Assembly (NCBI RefSeq): GCF_027533625.1
Contig: NZ_JAQAGZ010000007.1
Span: 224,648-288,647 of the forward strand
Length of the DNA stretch: 64,000 bases
Reading direction: 5' to 3'
From: Paenibacillus gyeongsangnamensis
GTDB taxonomy: Bacteria > Bacillota > Bacilli > Paenibacillales > NBRC-103111
The translations under genes and the position numbers were made by a program. The notes beneath the pieces are model-generated. The model had not been told where the DNA came from, did not search any database, and saw only the letters and a program-made list of their open reading frames with translations. How positions within the stretch are numbered: the first letter of the stretch is position 1; each line of letters opens with the position of its first letter. This document shows, in pieces, positions 16,665 through 25,796 of this stretch.

Positions 16665-16709
16665 AGGCCCGGCCGGCGAGGTGTACCTCGCCCGGCCGGG
16701 CCTATTTTT
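16665..16709 (+). terminator. Intrinsic terminator after hemL
   Basis: A very stable stem AGGCCCGGCCGGCGAGGT/ACCTCGCCCGGCCGGGCCT with a short loop is followed by ATTTTTG. Copy 2 of the two-hairpin repeat starts 3 nt after the T-tract. Confidence 0.9.
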
Positions 16710-16711
16710 GA

Positions 16712-16810
16712 GTTGATAAGAATTTATAAGTTTTCATAACTTATAAATTCTTATCAACCTTGATAAACGCGCTGGTCCTTGTAATACAAGGACCAGCGCG
16801 TTTATCCTGG
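16712..16810 (+). repeat. Two-hairpin post-terminator repeat, copy 2 (perfect palindromes)
   Basis: The same unit as at 10781, but here both hairpins are fully paired. GTTGATAAGAATTTATAAG (16712-16730) pairs with its exact complement ending at 16758, and the second stem (GATAAACGCGCTGGTCCTTG and complement) has no internal loop. It lies between hemL and a convergent gene. The remaining 95 bp to the next gene show no ORF. Confidence 0.88.
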
Positions 16811-16905
16811 ACGGAATATATGTGTTCATACCTTGTCTCTTCAGTACCCATCCCGGTTCAAGCGTACCTAACAGTCGGGTTTACCGAGATGGATGTATGT
16901 AGATG

Positions 16906-18531
16906 TTATGGCGTCTTCACGGTGCCTTGAGCTTGACCGGCGGCTGGAGGTGTTCCGTTGTTCACGCTCTCATGAGCCGCAGACGTCGTGTCGGTCTGTT
17001 TTGCCGGCGGAGTGGTTGTCGCCGGGCTGCTCCCGGATCCGGCGGAAGGCGCCGTCTGTCCTGCGCCTCCGGCCGTTGGGCCGCCGGCTGCAGGAGGCGT
17101 ACTGCCTTGCGGGACGGCAGCGCCGCCCGGGGCGGGAGGGCTGCCGCTTCCCGGAACGGCTGCGCCCGTGCCCTGCGTTTTTCCGGGCTCGCCTGCTCCT
17201 CCGGGCCCCGCCGCAGGCTCTTTGCCTGCTCCGGTTCCGGCGGGAGGATGAGCGGCCCCGGTTCCGGGGTCGGCAGAGCCTGTTTTGCCTGTATCGGTCT
17301 TGACGTCGCCCTTCGGCTCCGTCGTTTTCGTTTCGGTTGATTTGGGCTCCGTCTTTGTTTCCGTCTTCGTGTCGGTTTTCGTTTCGGTCTTAGGTGCAGC
17401 GGGCGGCGGGTTGCTCTTCTGCTTCGCCTTCAGCTCTGCCTGTTCCCTCAGGAAGTCCGGATGATCGTAGGAGCCGCCTGCGTCGATCTTATCAATGCCG
17501 TCCCAGACATGATTCGCCTTAACGAGCTCCGGTTTGTCATACACGAGGAAGGCGGATGGCAAGCGGCGTTCGCCGTACCGGCTCGACGGCTTGGTAACGA
17601 CTTGCCCGTCGACAACCAGCTCCGAAGAAGCGCCTCCGTCCAAGTTCCCGGCATTTACTACGCCATCTTCGAGGAACAGGTCCTGCACTTCCTTCAGGGT
17701 TGCCCCTACGCTGTGAGCTTGCCGCCCGTCGATGACGATGAAAATGACGGTACCGTCGGCCTTCTGTCCGACCGCCGTGCGAGGGCCGCGGCCCCAACCG
17801 CCGTCGCCGCTCGTAATGAGCGGCTTGCCGTTCGCAATGAGGCGCGGGTAGAAGGAGACGCCTTCCGAGATGCCCATATCTCTGAGCTCGAATATATTAT
17901 ATTTGCCCACGACAAGCGTGCCGTCCTTCGTGAAGCCGACAATGTGCTGCGGAATGCTGCCGTCCTGGTCGGTATAGACCACTTCTCCGCCGGAGAGAAT
18001 GGCTCCGATGGCCGCAAACCCGTTGCCGAGTCCTTCCGGATCGTCAAATCCGCCGCCGTTGACCCCGGCCACCGCTCCCGTACGGGTGACCATGGACGAA
18101 ATCTTCTCTCCTTCGCCCGAATGGGACGGCGTCATGACGCGAATGGTCGTCGGGTCATACACGGTCATCTTCTTGCCTTTCCAGAACTGGCCGGAAATAT
18201 CCTCGACCTTGATCAGCTCGTCGATCGAACGGGCTTTGCGGTGGGTCGCTTTGTACTTGACCATGTTCATATCCTGCTTCTCCATGGCCGCTTCCTCGAT
18301 GGAGGTTTGCATGCGCTGAACCATGATGTCGCGCTGCTCCGCACCGACGAAGATCCATGCCCAGCTGCGGTGCTGCGTGGTGATGACCGTTTGCGCAAGC
18401 CACTCGCGAATTTGGCCGCCCGGCGGCGTCAGAAACAGAAAGCTGGAGGTCAGGAACGTAAACGCTGCGATTAAAAACATAGACTTCTTCAACCAGCTCC
18501 AATGACGGAGGGTTCGTAAGGCAGTATTCAA
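16906..18531 (-). CDS. Secreted/anchored phosphodiester glycosidase (NAGPA)-family protein with low-complexity tail
   Basis: Residues about 10-30 form a single hydrophobic signal/anchor. The middle (about residues 120-330) matches the phosphodiester glycosidase/exopolysaccharide domain seen in NAGPA-like proteins: AGVNGGGFDD, GPRTAVGQKADGTVIFIVIDG and AGNLDGGASSELVVDG are the typical Gly/Asp blocks. From about residue 370 the chain is low complexity: Thr-Glu-Thr-Lys repeats, then a Gly/Pro/Ala-rich tail, plausibly a cell-wall spacer. The start is TTG at 18531 with GGGAGAGGA 6 nt upstream; an in-frame TTG at 18552 has no SD. Substrate unknown. A TG-C-TATACT extended -10 lies upstream (18621-18626). 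Confidence 0.82.
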   Translation of the reverse strand: MNTALRTLRHWSWLKKSMFLIAAFTFLTSSFLFLTPPGGQIREWLAQTVITTQHRSWAWIFVGAEQRDIMVQRMQTSIEEAAMEKQDMNMVKYKATHRKARSIDELIKVEDISGQFWKGKKMTVYDPTTIRVMTPSHSGEGEKISSMVTRTGAVAGVNGGGFDDPEGLGNGFAAIGAILSGGEVVYTDQDGSIPQHIVGFTKDGTLVVGKYNIFELRDMGISEGVSFYPRLIANGKPLITSGDGGWGRGPRTAVGQKADGTVIFIVIDGRQAHSVGATLKEVQDLFLEDGVVNAGNLDGGASSELVVDGQVVTKPSSRYGERRLPSAFLVYDKPELVKANHVWDGIDKIDAGGSYDHPDFLREQAELKAKQKSNPPPAAPKTETKTDTKTETKTEPKSTETKTTEPKGDVKTDTGKTGSADPGTGAAHPPAGTGAGKEPAAGPGGAGEPGKTQGTGAAVPGSGSPPAPGGAAVPQGSTPPAAGGPTAGGAGQTAPSAGSGSSPATTTPPAKQTDTTSAAHESVNNGTPPAAGQAQGTVKTP

Positions 18532-18687
18532 AATTAGTCCTCTCCCATACAAAATGAAGTTGCCGAGGCTTTCAAGGAAAACATTCTACAATCTAGCAAA
18601 CATCTCTCCTATTTTACCATAGTATAGCACGATTTGATAGACCGGCGGCTGCGGCAGTTCCAGGCGGCAATGGAAGTGAAACCGCTT

Positions 18688-18716
18688 TTGAGAGGAGAGA
18701 CATTATTTGCTACAAT
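18688..18716 (+). promoter_or_regulatory. Promoter of the small membrane protein / pseudouridine synthase pair
   Basis: -35 TTGAGA (18688-18693), 17-bp spacer, -10 TACAAT (18711-18716), 37 nt before the ATG at 18754. Confidence 0.65.
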
Positions 18717-18753
18717 GGGACACAGACGATAGGGACCATTTGGAGGAAACATC

Positions 18754-18918
18754 ATGCTGAAGCATTACAGCTTTTTTGGAATGACGCTGGAGCTGATTGC
18801 CGTGCTGGGCGTCTTTTTCGGAGCGTTCGTCTTGATTATGATCTATGGCGTATGGGAAACCGGACGCAAGGCGAAGCGGCGGCGCGATCCTGCCGTAAGG
18901 AAAGAGGCGGCCGAATGA
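18754..18918 (+). CDS. 54-aa single-pass membrane protein
   Basis: A short gene with a perfect TGGAGGAAAC SD. It encodes 54 aa: a short N-terminus (MLKHYSFFGM), one hydrophobic helix (about residues 11-33) and a strongly basic tail with AKRRRD, so it is probably N-out, C-in. Its stop codon overlaps the start of the pseudouridine synthase gene in ATGA, which indicates translational coupling. I do not recognise the family. The upstream sigma-A-type promoter supports expression. Confidence 0.7.
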   Translation: MLKHYSFFGMTLELIAVLGVFFGAFVLIMIYGVWETGRKAKRRRDPAVRKEAAE

Positions 18919-19787
18919 AGGGGGCCGGCTGGAAGCGCAAGGGTGAATGGCTAGAATGGACCTTGCCCGAGGAATTGCCGGGGCCTGACGCGCTGCGGGG
19001 TTTGCCGGGCTTTACGCCCAAATTCGTGTCGAAGCTCGGCCGAGAAGGCGGCATTCAGCTCCAGGGACAGCGTGCGAGGCTGAGGCTGTTTCCGTCCGAG
19101 CCGCTACAATATATGCCGGAATGGGCCGAGGTAGAAGTGGGCTATGAGGACGATTTTTGCCTCGTTGCGCTGAAGCCTGCAGGGATGAAGGTGCATCCGA
19201 CGGAAGCGGGGGAGACCGGTACGCTGCTGCAGGCGGTCGGCTGGCATCTGGAGAGCACCGGCCAGGCCTGCCGTCCGAGGCACATTCACCGGCTTGATGA
19301 GGATACGACGGGGCCGGTGCTTTTCGCAAAGTACGAATGGCCGCAAATTCGATTGGATGAAGCGATGCGGGAGAAGCAGGTCGAGCGTATCTACATCGCT
19401 CTCGTGCAGGGCCGGCCGCGATCGGACCGGGGTACGGTGGACGCGCCGATCGGACGGGACCGGCACCACGCCGTCCGGCGCAGGGTATCGCCCGGAGGCG
19501 ATCGGGCGGTCACCCGTTATGAAGTGCTGGAGCGCTACCGCGATGCGGCGCTTGTCCGGCTGCGGCTGGAAACCGGCAGAACGCATCAAATCCGCGTCCA
19601 CATGAGCCACCTCGGTCATCCGCTCCTCGGAGACGCGCTCTATGGCGGGCGCAGCGAGGGCTTGTCCCGCCAGGCGCTGCACGGCGAACGGCTGGTGTTT
19701 CCTCAGCCTTGGACTGGAGAGCCCGTTGAAGTCGAAGCGCCGCTCCCTGCGGATTTGGCCGCCCTGCTGAACCGTCTGAAAAAATAG
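18915..19787 (+). CDS. RluA/RluD-family RNA pseudouridine synthase
   Basis: It isomerises uridine in rRNA or tRNA. The catalytic motif HRLDEDTTG carries the nucleophile Asp128, and GRTHQIRVHMSHLGHPLLGDALYGG is the conserved C-terminal block. The length is 290 aa. The N-terminal 80 residues are weakly S4-like. The start at 18915 overlaps the stop of the preceding 54-aa gene; the frame is open further upstream, but that would overlap the small gene completely. Target site unknown. It lies next to spoVID, where B. subtilis has other genes. Confidence 0.9.
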   Translation: MKGAGWKRKGEWLEWTLPEELPGPDALRGLPGFTPKFVSKLGREGGIQLQGQRARLRLFPSEPLQYMPEWAEVEVGYEDDFCLVALKPAGMKVHPTEAGETGTLLQAVGWHLESTGQACRPRHIHRLDEDTTGPVLFAKYEWPQIRLDEAMREKQVERIYIALVQGRPRSDRGTVDAPIGRDRHHAVRRRVSPGGDRAVTRYEVLERYRDAALVRLRLETGRTHQIRVHMSHLGHPLLGDALYGGRSEGLSRQALHGERLVFPQPWTGEPVEVEAPLPADLAALLNRLKK

Positions 19788-19898
19788 TAGTCATGCTCCT
19801 CTCTCCCGGACCATATAAATTGTAAAGACAATGGCGAGGGCCCCATTCGGTATTCGAAGCCCATTTGGAAACGTGGAAAGATGGAGGGAGGACTTACA

Positions 19899-20921
19899 TT
19901 GACAACGGAACAACAAGGTCTGCGATTCGATATTTACGAACGCGTGCATTTATCCGAAGGAGTTGCGGGAATTAAAGAGCTGGAGGGCATCGAGCTGGTG
20001 CCCCACATTCAGGTGCTCCCTCAAGGGGAACAAGCATTGCTGCGGGGCAACCTGCTGCTCACGGGAACCTACGTGGATGAATTGGACCGTACGGATCAGA
20101 CGCTCGAGCACCTTATTCCGGTGGAAATTACGCTGCCCCTTAACCGGGTGAGCCGGGTGGAGGATATTGCGGTAGAAATTGATAACTTCGATGTCGACCT
20201 GCTGTCGGCCCGCAGCCTGAACATCACGGGCGTGCTTTCCTTGAACGGGCTGGAGGCGGTTCCGGCCCCCGACGAGGAAGCATGGCGCGAAACGGAAGAG
20301 GAAGTCGTTTTCGTGCACGAAGCCGGCTCCGGCTCTCCCCCGCCTGCTGCTGAACCGGAGCCTGCCTCCCGAGAAACGTCGAGCGCGGATTCCAATGTTT
20401 TCGCCGGAGAGGCTTCCGAGAGCGTAACCGCTTCTGGGGAGCCGGAGGCGGTCCCAGCCGCCGCGAGCGCATTCGAGCCCGTCCCCGCAGAAAATGCGGC
20501 GGAAGAGTTCACGATTTCCACGGCGGAGGAGAAGAAGGAGCTGAAGCTGGCCTTCGGCAGCAAAAAGCCGGAGCCGGAGGCCGCCCCCGCCCCTGAGGTG
20601 CCGACCGTCAAGTCCTACGGTCTGTCGTCTCTGCTCAATCACGCGGCGGCATCGCATGCGAGAGTGGAGCAGCAGGCGGAAGAGGAAGCTTCGGCCGGCA
20701 GCGCTGCGTCTGCGGACAAGGTGCAGTGGAAAAATTTACTTCTAAGCTCCCGGGGCGAACAGCAGGAATTTAAACGGTTACGGCTCTGCATCGTCCAGAA
20801 GGAGGAGACCCTCGAATCGATCGCCAAACGATACGAGCTGAACCCGAGGGAGATCGCTTTGTTCAACCGCCTGGGAGATCATGAGGTATCGGAAGGCCAA
20901 ATCGTCCGTATTCCCAAATAA
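19899..20921 (+). CDS. spoVID: Stage VI sporulation protein D (spore coat morphogenesis)
   Basis: A coat morphogenetic protein that helps the coat encase the forespore. The N-terminal domain (about residues 1-125, with LRFDIYERVHLSEG and VEITLPLNRVSRVEDI) matches SpoVID. The middle (about 130-250) is acidic, Glu/Pro/Ala-rich and probably disordered. The C-terminus (about 290-340) is a LysM domain beginning LCIVQKEETLESIAKRYEL. The whole is about 340 aa against 575 in B. subtilis, the difference being in the acidic linker. The TTG start at 19899 has GGAGGGAGG 7 nt upstream; an ATG at 19881 lies before that SD. Its place before valS agrees with the B. subtilis order. Sigma-E control is expected, but no promoter was confirmed. 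Confidence 0.88.
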   Translation: MTTEQQGLRFDIYERVHLSEGVAGIKELEGIELVPHIQVLPQGEQALLRGNLLLTGTYVDELDRTDQTLEHLIPVEITLPLNRVSRVEDIAVEIDNFDVDLLSARSLNITGVLSLNGLEAVPAPDEEAWRETEEEVVFVHEAGSGSPPPAAEPEPASRETSSADSNVFAGEASESVTASGEPEAVPAAASAFEPVPAENAAEEFTISTAEEKKELKLAFGSKKPEPEAAPAPEVPTVKSYGLSSLLNHAAASHARVEQQAEEEASAGSAASADKVQWKNLLLSSRGEQQEFKRLRLCIVQKEETLESIAKRYELNPREIALFNRLGDHEVSEGQIVRIPK

Positions 20922-20947
20922 AGCCCGCATGTTATTTGAAAAAAATG

Positions 20948-20992
20948 GTCCCCGTCCAAGCCCGCAGCGGCTTGAACGGGGATTTTTTGGTT
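20948..20992 (+). terminator. Intrinsic terminator after spoVID
   Basis: GTCCCCGTCCAAGCC pairs with GGCTTGAACGGGGAT and is followed by TTTTTT. Confidence 0.85.
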
Positions 20993-21002
20993 ATACTGCT
21001 TA

Positions 21003-21031
21003 TTGACTCTACTCTTAATGTTGTTTATCAT
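21003..21031 (+). promoter_or_regulatory. Promoter of valS
   Basis: -35 TTGACT (21003-21008), 17-bp spacer, -10 TATCAT (21026-21031), just upstream of the T-box leader. Confidence 0.65.
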
Positions 21032-21044
21032 ATTACGCATAGAA

Positions 21045-21325
21045 CCTACAACAACGTGGAAAGGGAATAGTAGGCAGCGAAACCTACAGAGAGCGGACCG
21101 TCTTTATGCTGGAAGGAGCCGCAGGACCTCAAGCTGCCGAAGTCGCCCCGGAGTTGCCTTGTTGAAGCGCGAGCTTAGACCGGGCCGGCCGCAGCCGTTA
21201 TCTGTTCAAGAGCCGCAGGTTGCTCAGCGCGAGGGAAATTTTGTTCCTTGTGCCTGAACCGCGGAATAAAGGTGGTACCACGGAAGCGAGAGCCTTTCGT
21301 CCTTTACGGACGGGAGGCCTTTTCT
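21045..21325 (+). promoter_or_regulatory. T-box leader of valS (valine specifier)
   Basis: A transcription-attenuating T-box that senses uncharged tRNA. Stem I shows the loop-E bulge AGTA (21069-21072) facing GAA (21139-21141), followed directly by GTC (21142-21144), a valine codon, as specifier. The T-box sequence AAGGTGGTACCACGG lies at 21269-21283. The competing terminator is AGCCTTTCGTCC/GGACGGGAGGCC followed by TTTTCT (about 21291-21325). Antitermination by tRNA(Val) would let transcription run into valS, which begins 410 nt further on. Confidence 0.9.
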
Positions 21326-21332
21326 ACGTTCA

Positions 21333-21671
21333 GGGTATGTCCTTCCGGTCCCTGTTAAATTCAGCCTCATTCGGATTATTACTTACAAGTCCGGTGAAAA
21401 AGAGGCCGCTGCGCGTGCGGATCGTTCTTCCGATCGCTGCTCTGCCCCGCAAAGTGAAGTCCTTTCAAAGAAGCAACTCCGGGTACTTTGCGGGCCCCGA
21501 CGCCAGATTCTTGGATTACCTAACTCCTTGAGTGGTGAGAATCCGGGGACAAAGGCGAACACTAACGCTTCTCCAGAACGATTCCGCCCGCTCCACTGCT
21601 TATTCACCGAACTTCTGAACGGTAAGAGGCCGAATTTAAAGGGGAACGCTCCGCTCCTGCAGGACATACCC
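21333..21671. repeat. 339-bp foldback element in the valS leader
   Basis: The end sequence GGGTATGTCCT (21333-21343) is repeated exactly inverted at 21661-21671. Further along the arms pair at 21355-21368 with 21626-21639 (13/14), at 21389-21402 with 21599-21612 (12/14), and at about 21413-21428 with 21575-21591. The centre holds its own hairpin, CCCGCAAAGT (21446) with ACTTTGCGGG (21485). No ORF here is credible. It resembles a MITE or foldback element sitting between the T-box terminator and the valS start, so it must be transcribed as part of the valS mRNA. Confidence 0.75.
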
Positions 21672-21735
21672 GCTCACTGGGTATTTTGTAGAAAGAACAA
21701 ATCATATTGATAGCAAAGTATCGGAGGTTGCACCT

Positions 21736-24408
21736 ATGGAAGAAACCAAAACCACTACAGCGCCGGAAACGTCGATGCCGACCACGTACGACCCGAAGGA
21801 AGCCGAGAAAAAATGGTACGATTACTGGCTGAAGGGCCAGTACTTTAAAGCGGGAGCGAGGCCCGATGCGGAGCCTTACACGATCGTTATCCCGCCTCCG
21901 AACGTAACGGGGATGCTGCACATCGGGCACGCGCTCGATTTCACGCTGCAGGATATCATGATCCGCACGAAGCGGATGCAGGGCTTCGACGCGCTGTGGC
22001 TGCCGGGCTCCGACCATGCCGGGATCGCCACGCAGACCCGGGTGGAGCAGAAGCTTCGCGAGGGGGGCGTCACCCGCTACGATCTTGGTCGGGAGAAGTT
22101 CCTGGAAAAGGTATGGGAATGGAAGGAGCTGTACGCGGAAACCATCCGCGAGCAGTGGGCCAAGATGGGCTTCTCGCTGGATTATTCCCGCGAACGGTTT
22201 ACGCTGGACGAAGGGCTGTCGAAGGCTGTGCGCGAGGTGTTCGTACGCCTTTACGAGAAGGGCCTGATTTACCGCGGCAAATATATTATCAACTGGGATC
22301 CGGCGGCCCGTACGGCGCTGTCGGATATCGAGGTGGAATATAAAGAGGTGCAGGGGGCGCTGTACCATCTGCAGTACCCGGTGAAAGACAGCGGGGAGTT
22401 TATCGTCGTGGCGACGACCCGTCCGGAGACGATGCTGGGCGATACGGCGGTAGCGGTGCATCCGGAGGACGAGCGCTACAAGCATCTCATCGGAAAGACG
22501 CTCGTGCTGCCGATCATCGGACGCGAAATTCCGATCGTGGCGGACGAATACGTTGAGAAGGAGTTCGGCAGCGGCGCGGTCAAGATTACGCCGGCGCACG
22601 ACCCGAACGACTTCGAGGTCGGCAAACGCCATAACCTGCCGCAAGTGCTCGTGATGGACGAATCCGGCAAAATGAACGAGAACGCCGGCAAATACCAGGG
22701 ACTGGACCGGTTCGATTGCCGTAAGCAAATCGTAGCGGACATGAAGGAGCAGGGCGTGCTGCTGAAGATCGAGGAGCACGTACATCAGGTAGGCCACAGC
22801 GAGCGCAGCGGCGCGGTCGTCGAGCCTTACCTCTCCACGCAGTGGTTCGTGCGGATGCAGCCGCTAGCCGACCGCGCCATCGAAACGCAAAAAGCCGGTC
22901 AAGGCGTGAATTTCGTGCCGGACCGGTTCGAGAAAATTTATTTGCACTGGATCGAGAATGTCCGCGACTGGTGCATCTCGCGTCAGCTGTGGTGGGGTCA
23001 CCGCATTCCAGCCTGGTATTGCGGCGACTGTTCCGAGGTGATCGTCGCCCGGGAGGATGCGACGGTTTGTCCGAAATGCGGAGGAACGCACCTCAGACAG
23101 GACGAAGACGTGCTAGATACGTGGTTCAGCTCCGCGCTGTGGCCGTTCTCCACGCTCGGATGGCCGGACCAAACCGAAGATATGAAGCGGTATTACCCGA
23201 CCGATCTGCTGGTGACCGGCTACGATATCATTTACTTCTGGGTCGCGCGGATGATCTTCAGCGGTCTGGAGTTCACCGATCGGATTCCGTTCAAGGACGT
23301 GCTGATGCACGGTCTCGTGCGCGACTCCGAGGGCCGCAAGATGTCCAAGTCGCTCGGCAACGGCGTCGATCCGCTGGAGGTCATCGAGAAGTACGGCGCA
23401 GACGCCATGCGCTTCATGATTTCGACCAACTCCACGCCGGGGCAGGATCTGCGCTTCCGCTGGGAAAAAGTCGAGCAGGCGCGCAATTTCGCCAACAAGA
23501 TTTGGAACGCCTCGCGCTTTGCCTTGATGAACCTCGGCGACTTTCAGGCTTCGGAGATCGACCTGAGCGGGAAGCTGGGCACGGCCGACCGCTGGATTTT
23601 GCACCGATTGAACGAAACCGTCCGCGACGTGACCCGGCTCATCGACGCTTATGAATTCGGGGAGACAGGACGCCTGCTGTACAACTTCATCTGGGACGAT
23701 TTGTGCGACTGGTATATCGAGTTCAGCAAGCTTTCCTTGTACGGTACGGACGAAGCGGCGAAGCGGACGACGAAGTCTGTACTGGCATACGTGCTGGACC
23801 GGACACAGCGTCTGATTCATCCGTTCATGCCGTTCATCAGCGAAGAAATCTGGCAGCATTTGCCGCATGAAGGAGACACGATCACGCTGGCTCCTTGGCC
23901 GGTAGAGGAAGCCCGCTTCGAGGCGGCGGACGCGGTCCGCGAGATGGAGCTCCTGATGGACATCATCCGGACGGTGCGTAACATCCGCGCGGAAGTGAAC
24001 GTGCCGATGAGCAAAAAGATCGAGCTGCTCGTCAAGCCGGCCGGCGAAGAGACGCTTGCCGTGCTGAAGCGCAACGAAGAATATATTCGCCGTTTCTGCA
24101 ACACGTCGCTGCTGGAAATCGATGCGGCGCTGTCGTCGCCGGATAAAGCGATGACAGGCATCGTCACCGGCGCAGAGCTGTATTTGCCACTGGCGGGGCT
24201 GATCGACATTGCCCAGGAAATAACGCGTCTGGAGAAAGAATTGGCCACCTTACACAGCGAGGTTGAGCGCATCGAGAAGAAGCTGTCGAACGAAGGCTTC
24301 GTAGCCAAGGCGCCGGCCAAGGTCATCGACGAGGAAAAAGCGAAGCTTGCCGATTACGCCGACAAGCGGGATAAAGTAACGGCGCGCATCGCCGAGTTGA
24401 GAGGATGA
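21736..24408 (+). CDS. valS: Valyl-tRNA synthetase
   Basis: A class Ia aminoacyl-tRNA synthetase that charges tRNA(Val) and edits mischarged threonine. The HIGH-type motif is HIGHAL in [14 protein letters not shown] (about residue 60), the KMSKS loop is in [14 protein letters not shown] (about residue 537), and the C-terminal coiled coil (about 820-890, [21 protein letters not shown]) is present. The length of 890 aa is typical. SD GGAGG precedes the ATG. Control is by the T-box upstream. folC follows after 7 nt, as in B. subtilis. Confidence 0.98.
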   Translation: MEETKTTTAPETSMPTTYDPKEAEKKWYDYWLKGQYFKAGARPDAEPYTIVIPPPNVTGMLHIGHALDFTLQDIMIRTKRMQGFDALWLPGSDHAGIATQTRVEQKLREGGVTRYDLGREKFLEKVWEWKELYAETIREQWAKMGFSLDYSRERFTLDEGLSKAVREVFVRLYEKGLIYRGKYIINWDPAARTALSDIEVEYKEVQGALYHLQYPVKDSGEFIVVATTRPETMLGDTAVAVHPEDERYKHLIGKTLVLPIIGREIPIVADEYVEKEFGSGAVKITPAHDPNDFEVGKRHNLPQVLVMDESGKMNENAGKYQGLDRFDCRKQIVADMKEQGVLLKIEEHVHQVGHSERSGAVVEPYLSTQWFVRMQPLADRAIETQKAGQGVNFVPDRFEKIYLHWIENVRDWCISRQLWWGHRIPAWYCGDCSEVIVAREDATVCPKCGGTHLRQDEDVLDTWFSSALWPFSTLGWPDQTEDMKRYYPTDLLVTGYDIIYFWVARMIFSGLEFTDRIPFKDVLMHGLVRDSEGRKMSKSLGNGVDPLEVIEKYGADAMRFMISTNSTPGQDLRFRWEKVEQARNFANKIWNASRFALMNLGDFQASEIDLSGKLGTADRWILHRLNETVRDVTRLIDAYEFGETGRLLYNFIWDDLCDWYIEFSKLSLYGTDEAAKRTTKSVLAYVLDRTQRLIHPFMPFISEEIWQHLPHEGDTITLAPWPVEEARFEAADAVREMELLMDIIRTVRNIRAEVNVPMSKKIELLVKPAGEETLAVLKRNEEYIRRFCNTSLLEIDAALSSPDKAMTGIVTGAELYLPLAGLIDIAQEITRLEKELATLHSEVERIEKKLSNEGFVAKAPAKVIDEEKAKLADYADKRDKVTARIAELRG

Positions 24409-24415
24409 GCCGGGC

Positions 24416-25789
24416 ATGAGCGACACGAAGCAAACCGCAGCGCCGTTCCAAACGGCCAAGGAAGCCGTCGATTGGGTTGTCCGCTTCATCCCCCTCGTCG
24501 GCATCAAGCCGGGCCTCGAGCGGATGCAGCGGATCATGGAGCTGCTGGACAATCCGCACCGCCGGCTCAAGTTCATTCATATCGCGGGGACGAACGGCAA
24601 AGGCTCCGTCTGCTCCTATTTATCCGAAGTGATCAAGCAGTGCGGGTACGATGTGGGGACGTTCACGTCCCCTTACATCGAGAAATATAACGAGCGGATC
24701 CGGATCAACGGGGAGAACATCTCCGACGAGGATCTTTTGGCCGTAATCAACAAAATCAAGCCGGTGATCGAAGCCGTCGCGGAGGAACACGGACAACCGT
24801 CCATGTTCGAGATCTCGACGGTGGCGGCGATCGAATATTTCGCCCGCGTCGCTTATCCCGACTTTGTCGTATGGGAGACGGGACTCGGCGGCCGCCTCGA
24901 TTCGACCAATATCGTCACCCCGATCGTCTCGGTCATTACGAACATCGGGCACGACCATATGGATTTGCTCGGCGATTCGCTTGAGCAGATCGCTGCGGAG
25001 AAGGCGGCTATTATCAAGGCCGGCGTTCCCGTCGTCAGCGCCGTGGAGCAGCCGGAAGTGATCGAGGTTGTCGAACTGGCGGCCAAGGCGAAGCACGCGA
25101 CGCTGTATTTGATGAACCGCACGTTCCGTTACGAGACGCTGTCCGTCCGGGAGAACGAGCAGAAATTTCATTTTACCGGTCCGTTCCGTACGATTCCGGA
25201 TGTGGCCATTTCCATGAACGGCGGGCATCAGCTCAAGAATGCGGCGGTCGCCTTGATGACGATCGAGGTGCTGCGTCAATACTACGCTTTCCTGGCGGAG
25301 GACGAGGATCTGCTTCGCGCGATGAACAGGGCCCAGTGGCCCGGCCGGCTGGAGCTGATCTCGCAGGAGCCCCGCATTCTGATCGACGGCGCGCATAACC
25401 CAGAAGGGGCGCAAACACTCACTGAGGCGCTTAAAACCACGTATTCGTTCAAAAAGCTGTATTTGATGATGGGAATGCTGTCAAATAAGAATCATACGGA
25501 GGTTTTCAGGCATATACTACCAATAGTGGATACCCTCATCCTGACTGAGCCGGAGTGGCATAAGAAGGCAGCGGCCTCCGATTTGGCGGCGCTTGCCGAG
25601 AGGCTGCTTGCGGAGATCGGGCGCACGGATGTGGAAGTGATCGTGGAGCCGAAATGGAAAACTGCGCTGGAAACTTTACAACGCCTGACGGCACAGGACG
25701 ACCTGGCTGTCGTAACCGGCACGTTATATTTAATAGGGGATGTACGTTCCTGGATCAAGCATCAATCCGATTCTGAAAAAGGCTGGTGA
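24416..25789 (+). CDS. folC: Folylpolyglutamate synthase / dihydrofolate synthase
   Basis: An ATP-dependent Mur-ligase-family enzyme that adds glutamates to folates (and often joins dihydropteroate to glutamate). The P-loop is GTNGKGSVC (about residue 58), followed by the FTSPYIEKYNERIRI and IGHDHMDLLGDS blocks typical of the family. The length of 457 aa is normal. It starts 7 nt after valS and is expected to be co-transcribed. It ends 7 nt before the murC start. Confidence 0.96.
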   Translation: MSDTKQTAAPFQTAKEAVDWVVRFIPLVGIKPGLERMQRIMELLDNPHRRLKFIHIAGTNGKGSVCSYLSEVIKQCGYDVGTFTSPYIEKYNERIRINGENISDEDLLAVINKIKPVIEAVAEEHGQPSMFEISTVAAIEYFARVAYPDFVVWETGLGGRLDSTNIVTPIVSVITNIGHDHMDLLGDSLEQIAAEKAAIIKAGVPVVSAVEQPEVIEVVELAAKAKHATLYLMNRTFRYETLSVRENEQKFHFTGPFRTIPDVAISMNGGHQLKNAAVALMTIEVLRQYYAFLAEDEDLLRAMNRAQWPGRLELISQEPRILIDGAHNPEGAQTLTEALKTTYSFKKLYLMMGMLSNKNHTEVFRHILPIVDTLILTEPEWHKKAAASDLAALAERLLAEIGRTDVEVIVEPKWKTALETLQRLTAQDDLAVVTGTLYLIGDVRSWIKHQSDSEKGW

Positions 25790-25796
25790 GACGCGC

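Noticed and set aside
21003..21710. Several ORFs of 60-103 aa in the valS leader
   Set aside because: They overlap the T-box, its terminator and the foldback element and have no SD; the RNA structure explains the sequence.
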